A stretch of DNA of 64,000 nt from Pseudarthrobacter sp. NamE5 (GCF_005796225.1 NZ_VAHO01000002.1:186001-250000), one strand, 5' to 3'. Positions 40,468 to 52,161 are shown, counted from the first letter of the stretch. A program made the numbers and translations. Notes: generated from the letters alone by a model not told the origin.

Positions 40468-41415
40468 CTAGCGGACTTTGAAACTCCGTGAGTCTTCATT
40501 CGGGTCAGGCTGGTCCGCGGTATCGGCCTGGGCCACCCGCAGTTCGTACTCGCCGGCCGGCAGCGTAAGGGCCAGGGTGAAAACCCCCGCTTGGGCAGCC
40601 TCAGCGGCTGCTGCTGCTTCTCCGGTGACGAACGGAGCCTTGGTGCCGTTTTCTTCAGCCCGCAGGACCTGCCAGCGGACTTTCCCGCCCGGCGAGGTAC
40701 TGCGCCCCGTGACCTTGACACTTCCGGCAGGGAGCTCGGAGTCTTCCTGGGGATCGATAATCCACACGGGGGCCACCATGCCGGCACCCCTTGCCATCAG
40801 ATCGCCCAGCTGGACATGGCCAAAAGCAAGGTAATCCGTGTGTCCGTCCACCAGGATCCGCACCCGCATCTGTTGCCCGGAGTCGATAAGCCCTGAACTG
40901 GCAGCCGCGGCAGTGGCTGTGTACACGAGCTGCTGGATGGCACGCGCCGCCATGCCGGCGTCGAGGTTGCTGTTGAAGGCGTCCTCGGAAACATCCACCG
41001 TGATGACATCCTTGCCTGAAATGGAAGTGGCCAGCTTGCTGGGGTTCTGCCACGGGGTGAAGAAGTCCGGGTCCAGGGGCTTCTCGGACATCATGGCCCG
41101 CAATGCCCGCGTCACAGGGTTCTCCTGGTCGGGAACATCCCTGAACTCCCGGAACAGGAAAACGTTGCTGCTGGTGCGGCCAATCCAGTACACCGGCGCC
41201 TTGTTGGATGACTGGGTCGTTTCCAGGGGCGCGCTGGTGGAGGGCGCCGTGCCGGTGACTGCTGGACTCGACGTAAGGGCCTCAGTGGGGGAAGGATCCG
41301 GGTCAACAAGGCAGCCCGACAGCAGCGGGACTACGGCCAGAACTGCAGCCAGGAGGGCCGGGCGCACGCGGCCGCCATCCCGTCCTGCCCTTCGGGGCGC
41401 AGCAGTTTCCGCCAC
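40468..41415 (-). CDS. GerMN-domain lipoprotein
   Basis: Exported lipoprotein of 315 residues. The signal peptide ends in the lipobox LLSGC (C35), followed by a Ser/Thr/Pro-rich linker. A GerMN domain (about 68-205) and an immunoglobulin-like Gmad2 domain (about 215-310, VKVTGRSTSPGGKVRWQVL) come next. The domains are named from spore germination, but actinobacteria without spores use them in cell-envelope proteins of unknown function. GTG 41415 gives a sensible signal peptide; a longer frame to 41499 adds 28 unlikely residues. The ribosome-binding site is weak. Confidence 0.82.
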   Translation of the reverse strand: MAETAAPRRAGRDGGRVRPALLAAVLAVVPLLSGCLVDPDPSPTEALTSSPAVTGTAPSTSAPLETTQSSNKAPVYWIGRTSSNVFLFREFRDVPDQENPVTRALRAMMSEKPLDPDFFTPWQNPSKLATSISGKDVITVDVSEDAFNSNLDAGMAARAIQQLVYTATAAAASSGLIDSGQQMRVRILVDGHTDYLAFGHVQLGDLMARGAGMVAPVWIIDPQEDSELPAGSVKVTGRSTSPGGKVRWQVLRAEENGTKAPFVTGEAAAAAEAAQAGVFTLALTLPAGEYELRVAQADTADQPDPNEDSRSFKVR

Positions 41416-41446
41416 TTTTGTTGCCCAATCCTTTCGTGCATCGCGG

Positions 41447-41618
41447 GCCGCTCCCCAAAGCGGCGGTTCCCAGCGCAAGCTGGATTTCCAGCATGGCACA
41501 GGGTGCTGTGCCAGTTTGCAGTTCAGCGCCTCCCGGCGTTGAACTGCAACGCGAACGATATGAGGACGATATGAAGTTGATACCTAACCACAGATGCTGC
41601 CCTTCCTGAAGCAGCATC
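41447..41618. other. Hairpin-rich intergenic region between the GerMN gene and phoH
   Basis: Five stable stems in 172 bp of a 358-bp divergent gap: 41447-41452/41459-41464 (6 bp), 41479-41483/41488-41492 (5 bp, ATTT loop), TGGCACAG 41494-41501/41506-41513 (8 bp, 4-nt loop), TTGCAGTTCA 41516-41525/41540-41549 (10 bp plus an inner CGCC/GGCG), and GATGCTGC 41593-41600/41611-41618 (8 bp). Such density suggests a structured RNA, perhaps the 5' leader of the leftward lipoprotein gene or an independent small RNA. I cannot assign it to a known class. The rest of the gap, to 41773, has a TTGACG near 41652 but no certain promoter. Confidence 0.4.
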
Positions 41619-41773
41619 CTTCACCGCTGCTGCGCTTCCGGGTATCAAGTGTTGACGTTGTCCTGGCGTAAGATAGAAGGATCGTTGGGGAAGGCGAACC
41701 GGACGGCTCGCCGGCTCCCGGCGGTGTCATTGTTTTCGGACTTGAGGGGATTACGGGCCTGCGGGCCAACACC

Positions 41774-42862
41774 ATGACTGAATCAGCGAATGGAAAGCGT
41801 CGGCTCAACACGGGAGAAGGCGCTGCGGGGGAATTTCCCCATTCCCTCCCCGGCAGCCGTACCGAGGTAGTCCTTTTCGACAACTCCGATCAGATGGTCC
41901 AGTCCCTGGGCAGCCACGATGAAGCCTTGCGTTTCATCGAGGAGCAATTTCCGGACGTGAACTTCCATGTCCGCGGCAACGAGCTTTCCATTACGGGGCC
42001 GGCCAGCGACGTGCCCCGGATCATGCGGCTCCTCCACGAGGTCCGCGGACTCGTCGCACGCGGGACCGTGATCAGTCCGGCCGTGCTGCAGCAACTCGTG
42101 GCACTCCTGCGGACCCAGTCGCTTCAGAACCCGGTGGATGTGCTCACGCACGACATTCTTTCGAGCCGCGGAAAAACCATCCGGCCCAAGACGCTCAACC
42201 AAAAGAACTACGTTGACGCCATCGACGACAATACGGTGATTTTCGGCATCGGCCCGGCGGGAACAGGCAAGACCTACCTGGCGATGGCAAAAGCAGTCCA
42301 GGCCCTGCAGCAGAAAGAGGTCAGCCGCATCATCCTGACGCGCCCGGCGGTGGAAGCGGGGGAGCGGCTGGGATTCCTTCCCGGAACCCTGAGCGACAAG
42401 ATCGATCCCTACCTGCGCCCGCTGTACGATGCCCTGCACGACATGATGGACCCCGAGTCCATCCCCAGGCTGATGGCTGCCGGGACCATCGAGGTTGCTC
42501 CCCTTGCCTACATGCGTGGACGGACCCTGAACGACGCCTTCATCATCCTTGATGAGGCACAGAACACCACCCCTGAACAGATGAAGATGTTCCTGACAAG
42601 GCTTGGGTTCGGTTCCAAGATGGTGGTCACCGGCGACGTCACCCAGGTTGACCTGCCATTCGGAACCCGCTCGGGGCTCCGCATTGTGGAGGAGATCCTG
42701 CAGGGCATCGAGGGAGTCAACTTCTCGGTACTGGACGCTGCCGACGTCGTCCGGCACCGGCTCGTAGGGGACATCGTCCACGCCTACAGTGTTTGGGATG
42801 ACGTCCAGCGCAGCCGGGTGAAGCACTCGGCGGGCAGCGGCAAACGGGGGGAACACGCGTGA
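41774..42862 (+). CDS. phoH: PhoH-like P-loop ATPase
   Basis: 362 residues. A small KH-like N-terminal region (about 35-110) precedes the PhoH ATPase domain, with Walker A GPAGTGKTYLA (about 162-172), LTRPAVEAGERLGFLPG and Walker B IILDEAQNTT (about 257-266). The family is linked to phosphate starvation and RNA metabolism; next to ybeY, a role in rRNA processing is likely. Its stop overlaps the ybeY start (GTGA). First gene of phoH-ybeY-CNNM-era. Confidence 0.95.
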   Translation: MTESANGKRRLNTGEGAAGEFPHSLPGSRTEVVLFDNSDQMVQSLGSHDEALRFIEEQFPDVNFHVRGNELSITGPASDVPRIMRLLHEVRGLVARGTVISPAVLQQLVALLRTQSLQNPVDVLTHDILSSRGKTIRPKTLNQKNYVDAIDDNTVIFGIGPAGTGKTYLAMAKAVQALQQKEVSRIILTRPAVEAGERLGFLPGTLSDKIDPYLRPLYDALHDMMDPESIPRLMAAGTIEVAPLAYMRGRTLNDAFIILDEAQNTTPEQMKMFLTRLGFGSKMVVTGDVTQVDLPFGTRSGLRIVEEILQGIEGVNFSVLDAADVVRHRLVGDIVHAYSVWDDVQRSRVKHSAGSGKRGEHA

Positions 42863-43332
42863 GCATCGAGGTCAACAATGAGTCCGGCGTCCAGGTGGAT
42901 GAAGCAGAACTCGTAGCGTTGTCCCGGTACATTTTCGAACAGCTCTACATCCATCCGCAGGCCGAGCTGTCCATCCTCCTGGTGGATGAGCCGGCCATGG
43001 AGAAGCTCCACATCGAACTCATGGATGAGCCAGGTTCCACTGACGTCCTGTCCGTGCCCATGGATGAACTCACTCCCGGCACTCCCGACCGGCCAACGCC
43101 CCAAGGCATGCTCGGCGACATCGCCATTTGTCCGCAGGTGGCCAGGGTGCAGGCCCGGAACGCCGGCCATCCCCTGCAGGAGGAGATGCTCCTGCTGACG
43201 ACGCACGGCATCCTGCACCTGCTCGGTTACGACCATGCCGAACCCGAGGAAAAGGCAGAGATGTTCGGGCTCCAGCGCGAGTTGCTGTCCGGCTTCACGG
43301 GTAAAGAAGCTCCTGCCGAGACCACCCAGTGA
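42859..43332 (+). CDS. ybeY: Endoribonuclease YbeY
   Basis: Zinc metalloprotein of 157 residues needed for 16S rRNA 3'-end maturation and 70S quality control. The metal site H-x3-H-x5-H is intact in HGILHLLGYDH (about 116-126). GTG 42859 overlaps the phoH stop, and its own stop overlaps the start of the next gene by 4 bp, an unbroken translational chain. Confidence 0.96.
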   Translation: MSIEVNNESGVQVDEAELVALSRYIFEQLYIHPQAELSILLVDEPAMEKLHIELMDEPGSTDVLSVPMDELTPGTPDRPTPQGMLGDIAICPQVARVQARNAGHPLQEEMLLLTTHGILHLLGYDHAEPEEKAEMFGLQRELLSGFTGKEAPAETTQ

Positions 43333-44660
43333 CGCCACTGCTCCTCGTCGCCATGGCCTTGGCTTTCCTGGCTGTGGCGGCCGTGCTGACCGCGGCCGAG
43401 GCCGCCTTCAACTTCATTCCGCGCCACGACGCCGAGGAAGCACTGCTCAAAAGCCGCGGCAACGCACTGCGGCGGATCCTCGCCCAGCCTGTGGCGCACA
43501 TTCGTGCCCTGCGTTTCTGGCGAATTTGGTTTGAGATGGCTTCCGCCGTTGCCGTTGCCGTCCTGCTGTACAGCCTGCTGGACAATGCGTGGCTCGCCGG
43601 CCTGGCTGCCACCGGCATCATGGCTCTGCTGGGCTTTGTCATCGTGGGAGTGTCCCCACGGCAGCTTGGCAGGCTCCACTCGGCCGCCGTCGTCCGCTTC
43701 ACCGCACCGTTGATCCGTTTCCTCACCTGGGTCCTGGGCCCCATCCCGGCCTGGCTTGTGAGGCTTGGAAGCTCGGCCGCCCCCGGCGCCCCCGGTGGAG
43801 ACGAAGCCTTTTTCAGCGAGCAGGAGTTTCGCGAGCTCGTGGAGCGCGCCAGCGAGTCGGACATGATCGAGGACACCGAAGCGGAAATGATCCAGTCGGT
43901 CTTCGACTTCGGAGACACACTGGTCCGGGCTGTCATGGTGCCCAGGACGGACATCCTCACCATTGAAGCGGGATCGAGCCTGCGCCAGGCCATGTCCCTT
44001 TTCCTTCGCTCCGGCTATTCCAGGATCCCGGTCATCGGTGAAAGTACCGACCAGATTCTTGGCATCATCTACCTCAAGGATGTTGCAGCGGCCATCCACG
44101 AGCTGGGACCGAACGAGGAACCCCCGCTGGTGGATTCCCTCGCCCGGGAAGTACGGTACGTACCCGAATCGAAACCCGTAAGCGACCTCCTCCGCGAGCT
44201 CCAGAAAGAGTCGACGCACGTGGCCATCGTTATCGACGAATACGGTGGGACTGCCGGCCTGGTCACCCTCGAGGACCTCATAGAGGAAATCGTCGGCGAG
44301 ATTGTCGACGAATACGACACGGAAAGCGCCGAGGCCGTTGAACTTGGCGACGGCTCTTACCGGGTCAGTGCCCGCATGGGCATAGATGACCTGGGTGAAC
44401 TTTTCGACGTTGAGCTGGACGACGACGAAGTGGACACCGTCGGCGGTCTGCTCGCCAAAGCACTCGGCCGGGTTCCGATCGTGGGCAGCACCGTGGAAGT
44501 CCAGGGTGTGTCGCTGCGGGCGGACAGGCTGGAAGGCCGCCGCAACCGCGTCAGCCACATCATTGCGGCGCCGCTGGCAAAAGAAGACACTGACCTTGAA
44601 GACCTCTTCGAAGAGGCGGAAGCAACCCAGCAGGGAGTTTCACGTGAGCAAGAAAAATAG
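43329..44660 (+). CDS. CNNM/CBS-domain membrane protein (CorC/HlyC type)
   Basis: 443 residues: a CNNM transmembrane domain with about four helices (1-150), paired CBS domains (about 215-345, with VMVPRTDI and [15 protein letters not shown]) and a C-terminal CorC_HlyC domain (about 350-430). Related proteins transport or sense Mg2+ or Co2+; older annotation as hemolysin is misleading. It overlaps ybeY by 4 bp and era by 17 bp. In Gram-positive bacteria this gene often stands between ybeY and era. Confidence 0.92.
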   Translation: MTPLLLVAMALAFLAVAAVLTAAEAAFNFIPRHDAEEALLKSRGNALRRILAQPVAHIRALRFWRIWFEMASAVAVAVLLYSLLDNAWLAGLAATGIMALLGFVIVGVSPRQLGRLHSAAVVRFTAPLIRFLTWVLGPIPAWLVRLGSSAAPGAPGGDEAFFSEQEFRELVERASESDMIEDTEAEMIQSVFDFGDTLVRAVMVPRTDILTIEAGSSLRQAMSLFLRSGYSRIPVIGESTDQILGIIYLKDVAAAIHELGPNEEPPLVDSLAREVRYVPESKPVSDLLRELQKESTHVAIVIDEYGGTAGLVTLEDLIEEIVGEIVDEYDTESAEAVELGDGSYRVSARMGIDDLGELFDVELDDDEVDTVGGLLAKALGRVPIVGSTVEVQGVSLRADRLEGRRNRVSHIIAAPLAKEDTDLEDLFEEAEATQQGVSREQEK

Positions 44661-45603
44661 GGCCGAAAACCAGGACGATTTCGGCGGTTTCCGGGCTGGC
44701 TTCTCCGTCCTGGTGGGCCGCCCCAACGCCGGCAAGTCCACCCTGACCAATGCGCTGGTGGGCAAGAAAGTGGCCATCACTTCCGCCAAACCGCAAACCA
44801 CGCGCCACACCATCCGTGGCATCGTCCACCGGGAGGATGCCCAGCTGATCCTGGTGGACACGCCCGGGCTCCACCGCCCGCGCACGCTCCTGGGCAAGCG
44901 GCTGAACGAGCTCGTTGCCGACACGCTGGCCGAGGTGGACGCGATCGGGTTCTGCCTGCCGGCGAATGAAAGAATCGGCCCGGGGGACAAATTCATTGCC
45001 GCCCAGCTGGCCGCTGTCGGCCGCAAGCCTGTTATCGCCATCGTCACCAAAGCCGACCTGGTGGACCGGCAGGCCCTGACCGGGCAGTTGCTGGCCGTGG
45101 CTGAACTCGGCCGGGAAGTAATGGGGGAGGAGGGCTGGAAGGACATCGTTCCTGTCTCCGCCAGCGATGGGTTCCAGGTGGATACCGTGGCAGAGGTCCT
45201 CATTAGCCACATGCCGCCGTCGCCTCCGCTGTATCCGGACGGTGAACTCACCGACGAGCCGGAGGCTGTGATGGTGGCGGAACTCATCCGCGAAGCGGCG
45301 CTGGAAGGCGTCCGGGATGAGCTGCCCCACTCGCTGGCCGTAGTGGTGGAGGAGATTGTTCCCCGCGAGGACCGGCCTGAGGACAACCCGCTCCTGGATG
45401 TCCGGGTCAACCTGTACGTGGAACGCCCGTCACAGAAGGCAATCATCATCGGCAAGGGTGGCAGCAGGCTCCGGGAAGTAGGCACCAACGCCCGCAAGGG
45501 CATCGAAGCGCTTTTGGGTACGCGCATCTATCTTGACCTGCATGTGAAGGTGGCAAAGGACTGGCAGCGGGACCCGAAACAGCTGGTGAAGCTGGGCTTC
45601 TGA
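44644..45603 (+). CDS. era: GTPase Era
   Basis: Ribosome-assembly GTPase of 319 residues that binds the 3' end of 16S rRNA. G1 is GRPNAGKST (about 25-33), G3 DTPG, G4 TKAD (about 136-139), and the C-terminal KH domain contains IIIGKGGSRLREVGTNARK (about 268-286). GTG 44644 has GGGAG 6 nt upstream and overlaps the previous gene by 17 bp. It works in the same 16S maturation pathway as YbeY. Confidence 0.97.
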   Translation: MSKKNRAENQDDFGGFRAGFSVLVGRPNAGKSTLTNALVGKKVAITSAKPQTTRHTIRGIVHREDAQLILVDTPGLHRPRTLLGKRLNELVADTLAEVDAIGFCLPANERIGPGDKFIAAQLAAVGRKPVIAIVTKADLVDRQALTGQLLAVAELGREVMGEEGWKDIVPVSASDGFQVDTVAEVLISHMPPSPPLYPDGELTDEPEAVMVAELIREAALEGVRDELPHSLAVVVEEIVPREDRPEDNPLLDVRVNLYVERPSQKAIIIGKGGSRLREVGTNARKGIEALLGTRIYLDLHVKVAKDWQRDPKQLVKLGF

Positions 45604-45700
45604 TCCACTCCTACCGGGTACTGGCACGTGCCACCCGGCGTTTTCCCAGCCTGGACCACTAAAATGGACCGGATTTCGTATTTAGAGGAAGGTTCTGCAC

Positions 45701-47278
45701 GTGGGGTTAGGCCGCGATAGACGCGACAACGGGTCCGATGTGCCAAACGGGAGGGGCCCCGTGTCCCGCCACACCGGGGACGGTGCCGTTGGAGCAGCCC
45801 GTCATCTTGGCCCCCTCCGGGGTAAGCCCGTTTGGCTCAAGGCCGTCACTGCCTTCCTCGCACTCGTCCTCGTGGGCGGCCTGGCGTTCGCAGGCTTCTG
45901 GTACCTGCGCCTTCAGAACAACATCTCCAAAGCCCCGCTGAATGCAGGCGGCAGCAACACCGAGTCGGTCAGCGATGCCACCGGACGCATGCAGATCCTG
46001 ATCCTTGGCTCGGATACGCGCGACGGTAAGAACGCCGAGTACGGAACAGCGGACGATTCCAGGGGCTATGGCAAATCGGATGTCATGATGCTGATGGACA
46101 TCTCCGAGGACAACGAGCGCGTGAGCGTGATCAGCTTTCCCCGGGACCTGTTGGTGGACATTCCGGAGTGCAGGGATGAGGAAACCGACCGGGTGTATCC
46201 GGCCCGCAGCGGCGTAATGATCAACGAAGCCATGGCTGAGGCAGGCATCGGTTGCGCCGTGGACACCGTCAACCAGCTCACCGGGCTGGAGGTGGACCAC
46301 TTCATGATGGCCGACTTCAATGCGGTCAAGGAGTTGTCCAATGCCGTCGGAGGCGTGGAAGTGTGCATCAGTGATGCCGTCTACGACCCTGATTCGCGGC
46401 TCCGGCTGCCTGCCGGTACCTCCGCCGTGCAAGGCGAGATGGCCCTGGCCTTCCTGCGGACACGCCACGCTTTCGCTGACGGCGGTGACCTGGGCCGGAT
46501 CAAGGCCCAGCAGGGCTTCCTGTCAGCCTTGACCCGTAAGATCAAGGACGACGGCACGCTGTCCGATCCCGGCAAGATGCTGAAGATTGCTGACGTGGTG
46601 ACTCAAAACCTGACCGTGGATGAGGGCTTGGCATCCGTGCCCACCCTGATGACCATCGGCAACCGGCTCAAGGACATTGACATCAGCAAGGTCGCTTTTG
46701 TCGCCGTACCTACCATGCCGGCAGTTGCCGACATCAACCGGCTCCAGATCGCCGAGCCGGCTGGCTCGCAGCTCTTTGCCGCCCTGCGCGAGGACGTGGA
46801 TCTGACCGATCCGACCGCCCCTGCCACCCCCGCTCCAACGGAAACGGCGGCTCCGCCGTCAGCCGCGCCGACAGAGACGGCTCCACCCCTGCCGCCTTAC
46901 GACAAGGCGCTGCAACCGGTGACGGTGGCCAACGGGTCCGGTGTCCCTGGCCGGGCGCAGGAAATTGTGCAGGCGCTGGTTTCTGGGGGATTCAGCCTGG
47001 CAGCCCAGTACGAGGCGGCCGCGGTTGAGCAGTCTGTGGTCTATTACGGTCCTGACTATGCCGCTGTCGCAGCGGACGTTGCCGCCCTGCTGGGCATCCC
47101 AGCCGGGCAGATGGTCCAGGCACCTGCGGTATCCGGCGTGCAGGTTTATCTTGGCACGGACTTCGCCACGGGCACTGCCTACGGAGCGGCACCGGCACTG
47201 CCTGAGAACATCGTCAACCAGACCGCCGGCGATGCCTCCTGCCAGCAGGCGAATCCGGCGCTTATCGTCCAGGGTTAG
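45701..47278 (+). CDS. LCP-family (LytR-CpsA-Psr) cell-wall ligase
   Basis: 525 residues: a cytoplasmic N-terminus, one membrane helix (about 46-69), an extracellular LCP domain (about 95-250, with ILILGSDTRD, GKSDVMMLM and ISFPRDLLVDIP, whose Asp and Arg residues bind pyrophosphate lipid), a Pro/Thr/Ala-rich linker (about 368-400) and a C-terminal LytR_C domain (about 404-490). LCP enzymes transfer polyprenyl-linked polymers such as teichoic acid or other glycans onto peptidoglycan. GTG 45701 has GGAAGG 7 nt upstream. Confidence 0.92.
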   Translation: MGLGRDRRDNGSDVPNGRGPVSRHTGDGAVGAARHLGPLRGKPVWLKAVTAFLALVLVGGLAFAGFWYLRLQNNISKAPLNAGGSNTESVSDATGRMQILILGSDTRDGKNAEYGTADDSRGYGKSDVMMLMDISEDNERVSVISFPRDLLVDIPECRDEETDRVYPARSGVMINEAMAEAGIGCAVDTVNQLTGLEVDHFMMADFNAVKELSNAVGGVEVCISDAVYDPDSRLRLPAGTSAVQGEMALAFLRTRHAFADGGDLGRIKAQQGFLSALTRKIKDDGTLSDPGKMLKIADVVTQNLTVDEGLASVPTLMTIGNRLKDIDISKVAFVAVPTMPAVADINRLQIAEPAGSQLFAALREDVDLTDPTAPATPAPTETAAPPSAAPTETAPPLPPYDKALQPVTVANGSGVPGRAQEIVQALVSGGFSLAAQYEAAAVEQSVVYYGPDYAAVAADVAALLGIPAGQMVQAPAVSGVQVYLGTDFATGTAYGAAPALPENIVNQTAGDASCQQANPALIVQG

Positions 47279-47327
47279 CTTCCCGGCCCGGCCAGCGGGA
47301 GACCGGCCACACTGGCCCGGTTAAAGA

Positions 47328-47359
47328 CAGTGGGGCCCGCCAGACGGCGGGCCCCACTG
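47328..47359. terminator. Bidirectional terminator, LCP gene and M13 peptidase gene
   Basis: CAGTGGGGCCCGCC (47328-47341) and its exact complement (47346-47359) form a 14-bp stem with an AGAC tetraloop between two convergent genes. There is no long T-run on either side; the stem strength alone suggests termination in both directions. Confidence 0.8.
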
Positions 47360-47368
47360 CGGGTCCTG

Positions 47369-49321
47369 CTACCAGATGCTCACGCGCTCCGCGGGCGGCA
47401 TCCACATACCGTCCTGCTCGGTGACATCGAACGCTTCGTGGAAGGCGTCCAGGTTCTTTGCGATGGCGTTGGTGCGGAACTCATTGGGGGAGTGCGGGTC
47501 CGTCGCCAGGCGCCGGATGGCCTCCTCCGGCCTGATGACCTGGCGCCAGCCAGCCGCCCACGAAGCAAAGAAACGCTGCTCCCCGGTCAGGCCGTCCAGC
47601 ACCTCCGGTTCCTCCCCGTCCAGGCTGATCCGGTAGGCCTTGTAGGCGATGGTCAATCCTGCAAGGTCGCCGATGTTTTCGCCCAAGGTGAGGCGGCCGT
47701 TGACGTTGTGGCCAGGAGCTGCCGAAGGTGACAACACTTCGAACTGGGCCACCAGCTGCGCGGTGAGCTTTTCGAACGCCTGGCGGTCCTCCTCCGACCA
47801 CCAGTTCCGCAGTGCCCCGCCGCCGTCGAACTGCGACCCCTGGTCGTCGAAGCCGTGGCCGATCTCATGACCGATCACGGCACCGATACCGCCATAGTTC
47901 ACGGCGTCGTCGGCATCGGCGGTGAAGAACGGTGGCTGCAGGATCGCCGCCGGGAACACTATCTCGTTCATCATCGGGTGGTAGTAAGCGTTCACGGTCT
48001 GTGGCGTCATCAGCCATTTGCTGCGGTCCACCGGCTTGCCCACTTCGTCAAGGTGGCGCTCTACATCAGCGTTGTGCGCCCGCTCTACGTTGCCCAGCAG
48101 GTCGGCGGGGTCGATCGCAACGGCAGAGTAGTCAATCCACTTCTCCGGGTAGCCGATCTTCGCCCGGAATCCCTCCAGTTTGCGGAGTGCCTCCGCCTTC
48201 GTGGCCTCACCCATCCAGCCAACAGCAGTGATGCTCTGGCGGTAAGCCTCGATGAGGTTGGTAACGAGCGTCTGCATCCGCGCTTTATGTGACTCGGGAA
48301 AGTGCCGGGAGACATAGATCTGGCCAACAGCCTCGCCCAGGGCCGCCTCGACGACGGCTACGCCCCGCTTCCAGCGGTCCTTGTTCCGGGGTGTGCCGCT
48401 GATAGTCGTTCCGTAGAACGCGAAATTTGCACTCACGAAGGCTGAGGAGAGGTACGGAGCCGCTGCACTTACCACCCGCATGGCAAGCCATTCCTGCCAG
48501 TGCTCGAGCGGTTCTGAATCCAGGAGGGCGGCTGCGCCGTCAAAGAACGGCGGAGTGCTCACCACAATCTCCTGCCGCTTTTCCTTGTCGATCCCTGCAG
48601 CATCGAACCAAGTGCCCAGCAGCGGGAACAGTTCGGACGCCTCCTCCGCCGTTCTCAGGTTGTAGGTCTTTTGCGGGTTGCGCAGGGTGACGTTGTCCCA
48701 GTGGTGGGACGCCAGCTTGGTTTCCAGCTGCACCACACGCTTTGCAGCGGCACCCGCATCGGCAACCCCCGCCAGACCCAGCATTGTCTGCACGTGCCCG
48801 GTATAGGCCGTGACCATCGGGACGAACTTTTCTTCCCGGTAGTAGGACTCATCCGGAAGTCCGAGGCCGCCCTGCCCGGTATACAGCAGCACCCGGTCCG
48901 GGTTGCCGGCGTCCGGCGCCGGGTAGATGTAGAAGAGTCCGCCAACATCGGCCCGGAACAGCCGCCCGGCCAGGGCGACGAGTTCCGCCACTGAGGTGGT
49001 GGCAAAAACCTCCGCGAGGCGCCCACGGATCGGTTCCATACCCTTGGCTTCCACTGCGGCCTCGTCCATGAAGCTGGTGTACAGGTCGCCGATCTTGCGC
49101 TCGATCCCGGTGGCGGCGTCACCCTTGGCGGCTGCTTCCTCAATGATGTCGCGGACCGCGATCTCGGAACCGTCGCGGAGGGCCGTGAAGGTCCCCTCGA
49201 GCGGCCGGTCATCGGGGATCTCCGTGGCCTTCAGCCATGCTCCGTTGACGTGCTGGTAAAGGTCATCCTGCGGTCGGACCGTGTGGTCGATGGTGGACAG
49301 GTCGATCCCCGAAATGGGCAC
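47369..49321 (-). CDS. M13 family metallopeptidase (neprilysin/PepO-like)
   Basis: 650-residue zinc endopeptidase. The zinc site is HEIGH (H485, E486, H489), with the third ligand Glu in the downstream GENIGD motif; NAYYHP and the VNG-like region of the N-terminal domain fit the family. No signal peptide, so cytosolic oligopeptide degradation is likely, as for PepO. GTG 49321 is chosen because AAGGAG lies 5 nt upstream; the longer frame to 49378 would add 19 residues without a ribosome-binding site. Confidence 0.93.
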   Translation of the reverse strand: MPISGIDLSTIDHTVRPQDDLYQHVNGAWLKATEIPDDRPLEGTFTALRDGSEIAVRDIIEEAAAKGDAATGIERKIGDLYTSFMDEAAVEAKGMEPIRGRLAEVFATTSVAELVALAGRLFRADVGGLFYIYPAPDAGNPDRVLLYTGQGGLGLPDESYYREEKFVPMVTAYTGHVQTMLGLAGVADAGAAAKRVVQLETKLASHHWDNVTLRNPQKTYNLRTAEEASELFPLLGTWFDAAGIDKEKRQEIVVSTPPFFDGAAALLDSEPLEHWQEWLAMRVVSAAAPYLSSAFVSANFAFYGTTISGTPRNKDRWKRGVAVVEAALGEAVGQIYVSRHFPESHKARMQTLVTNLIEAYRQSITAVGWMGEATKAEALRKLEGFRAKIGYPEKWIDYSAVAIDPADLLGNVERAHNADVERHLDEVGKPVDRSKWLMTPQTVNAYYHPMMNEIVFPAAILQPPFFTADADDAVNYGGIGAVIGHEIGHGFDDQGSQFDGGGALRNWWSEEDRQAFEKLTAQLVAQFEVLSPSAAPGHNVNGRLTLGENIGDLAGLTIAYKAYRISLDGEEPEVLDGLTGEQRFFASWAAGWRQVIRPEEAIRRLATDPHSPNEFRTNAIAKNLDAFHEAFDVTEQDGMWMPPAERVSIW

Positions 49322-49425
49322 TGAAACTCCTTTTGATGAAGAGCCATGCAGGGAAAATTCCCCGCGCAGCGTCTGCATGGTGGACTTTGCTGACGGTAGT
49401 GCCCTTTCATCTTACGCACCCGTGT

Positions 49426-49431
49426 TACCCT
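49426..49431 (+). promoter_or_regulatory. -10 box of the leuA leader transcript
   Basis: TACCCT is followed by exactly 6 nt and then GTG 49438, so the leader peptide is probably leaderless. This is the same geometry as at leuS (TAAAGT, 6 nt, ATG). No convincing -35 box. Confidence 0.5.
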
Positions 49432-49437
49432 CAAAAG

Positions 49438-49466
49438 GTGCGTGCAGAGCTCCTTCTTCTTAGCTG

Positions 49467-49494
<28 letters not shown>
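49438..49494 (+). CDS. leuA leader peptide with four Leu codons
   Basis: An 18-residue ORF reading MRAELLLLSCRGEASDAI, with CTC CTT CTT CTT in a row at 49450-49461. It lies 81 nt before leuA. The LLLLSCRG pattern agrees with leucine leader peptides described upstream of actinobacterial leuA genes. A ribosome stalled on the Leu codons would cover the left arm of the adjacent stem (49467-49477). Confidence 0.8.
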
Positions 49495-51315
<1,821 letters not shown>

Positions 51316-51322
51316 CCGCTGC

Positions 51323-51364
51323 CCTGTTGGGCCACCGCGGGTCCCGCCGCGGCGGCCCAACAGG
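51323..51364 (+). terminator. Strong hairpin after leuA
   Basis: CCTGTTGGGCC (51323-51333) pairs perfectly with GGCCCAACAGG (51354-51364), and two CCGCGG blocks inside extend the stem. No T-run follows. It lies 42 nt before recO. Confidence 0.7.
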
Positions 51365-51406
51365 CACGCCGGAAGCCGTATCCGCAAAGGATGGGAAGAT
51401 AAAGGC

Positions 51407-52159
51407 GTGGCCCAACACTCTTTCGCCTCCCGCGCGTACCGGGACGACGCCGTCGTGCTCCGAACCCACAAGCTGGGCGAGGCGGACCGCATCATTACGC
51501 TGCTGACCAAGCACCACGGCCAGGTGCGTGCCGTCGCCAAAGGTGTCCGGCGCACCAGCAGCCGGTTCGGGGCGCGGCTTGAACCCTTCATGGTGGCCGA
51601 CCTCCAGCTGGTGTCCGGACGGAACCTGGACATTGTCACCCAGGCCGTGGCCAAGGGCGCGTATGGCGGCAGCATCGCGGCCGATTACGCCCGGTACACG
51701 GTGGCGGCGGCAATGACCGAGACTGCGGAGAAGCTCACCGATGTGGACGGTGAGGCCGGAACGGCGCAGTACAACCTGCTGGTGGGTGCACTTGCCGCAT
51801 TGAGCCGGGATGAGCACGCTGCGGGCCTGATCCTCGATTCGTACCTCCTGCGGGCCCTGGCCACCGGCGGTTGGGCGCCCAGCTTCACCGGCTGCGCCCG
51901 CTGCGGGGTGCCAGGTCCGCACTCCGCTTTCTCCGCGCCGTTGGGAGGAATGGTCTGCAGTGGCTGCAGGCCCCCCGGGTCCCCGGCCCCAGCGCCCGAA
52001 ACGGTCGCCCTGCTCGCGGCCCTGCTGTCCGGCGACTGGGCCACGGCGGACCAGTCCCATCCGGTCCACCGGAAGGAGGCCGCCGGCCTGGTGGCGGCCT
52101 ACCTGCAATGGCACCTCGAACGAGTCCTGAAGTCCCTTAAACATGTGGAGCGAAGCTGA
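51407..52159 (+). CDS. recO: DNA repair protein RecO
   Basis: Recombination mediator that loads RecA with RecR. 250 residues: an N-terminal OB fold (about 8-85, [19 protein letters not shown]), a helical middle and a C-terminal zinc motif with CARC (about 163-166) and CSGC (about 185-188). GTG 51407 has GGGAAG 8 nt upstream. uppS starts 2 nt after its stop, a common actinobacterial pair. Confidence 0.95.
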   Translation: MAQHSFASRAYRDDAVVLRTHKLGEADRIITLLTKHHGQVRAVAKGVRRTSSRFGARLEPFMVADLQLVSGRNLDIVTQAVAKGAYGGSIAADYARYTVAAAMTETAEKLTDVDGEAGTAQYNLLVGALAALSRDEHAAGLILDSYLLRALATGGWAPSFTGCARCGVPGPHSAFSAPLGGMVCSGCRPPGSPAPAPETVALLAALLSGDWATADQSHPVHRKEAAGLVAAYLQWHLERVLKSLKHVERS

Positions 52160-52161
52160 CA

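Noticed and set aside
41590..41620. 4.5S/SRP RNA-like loop on the reverse strand (AGGAAGGGCAGC)
   Set aside because: Only a superficial match to the SRP loop; the flanking GUCAGG part and helix 8 layout are absent.
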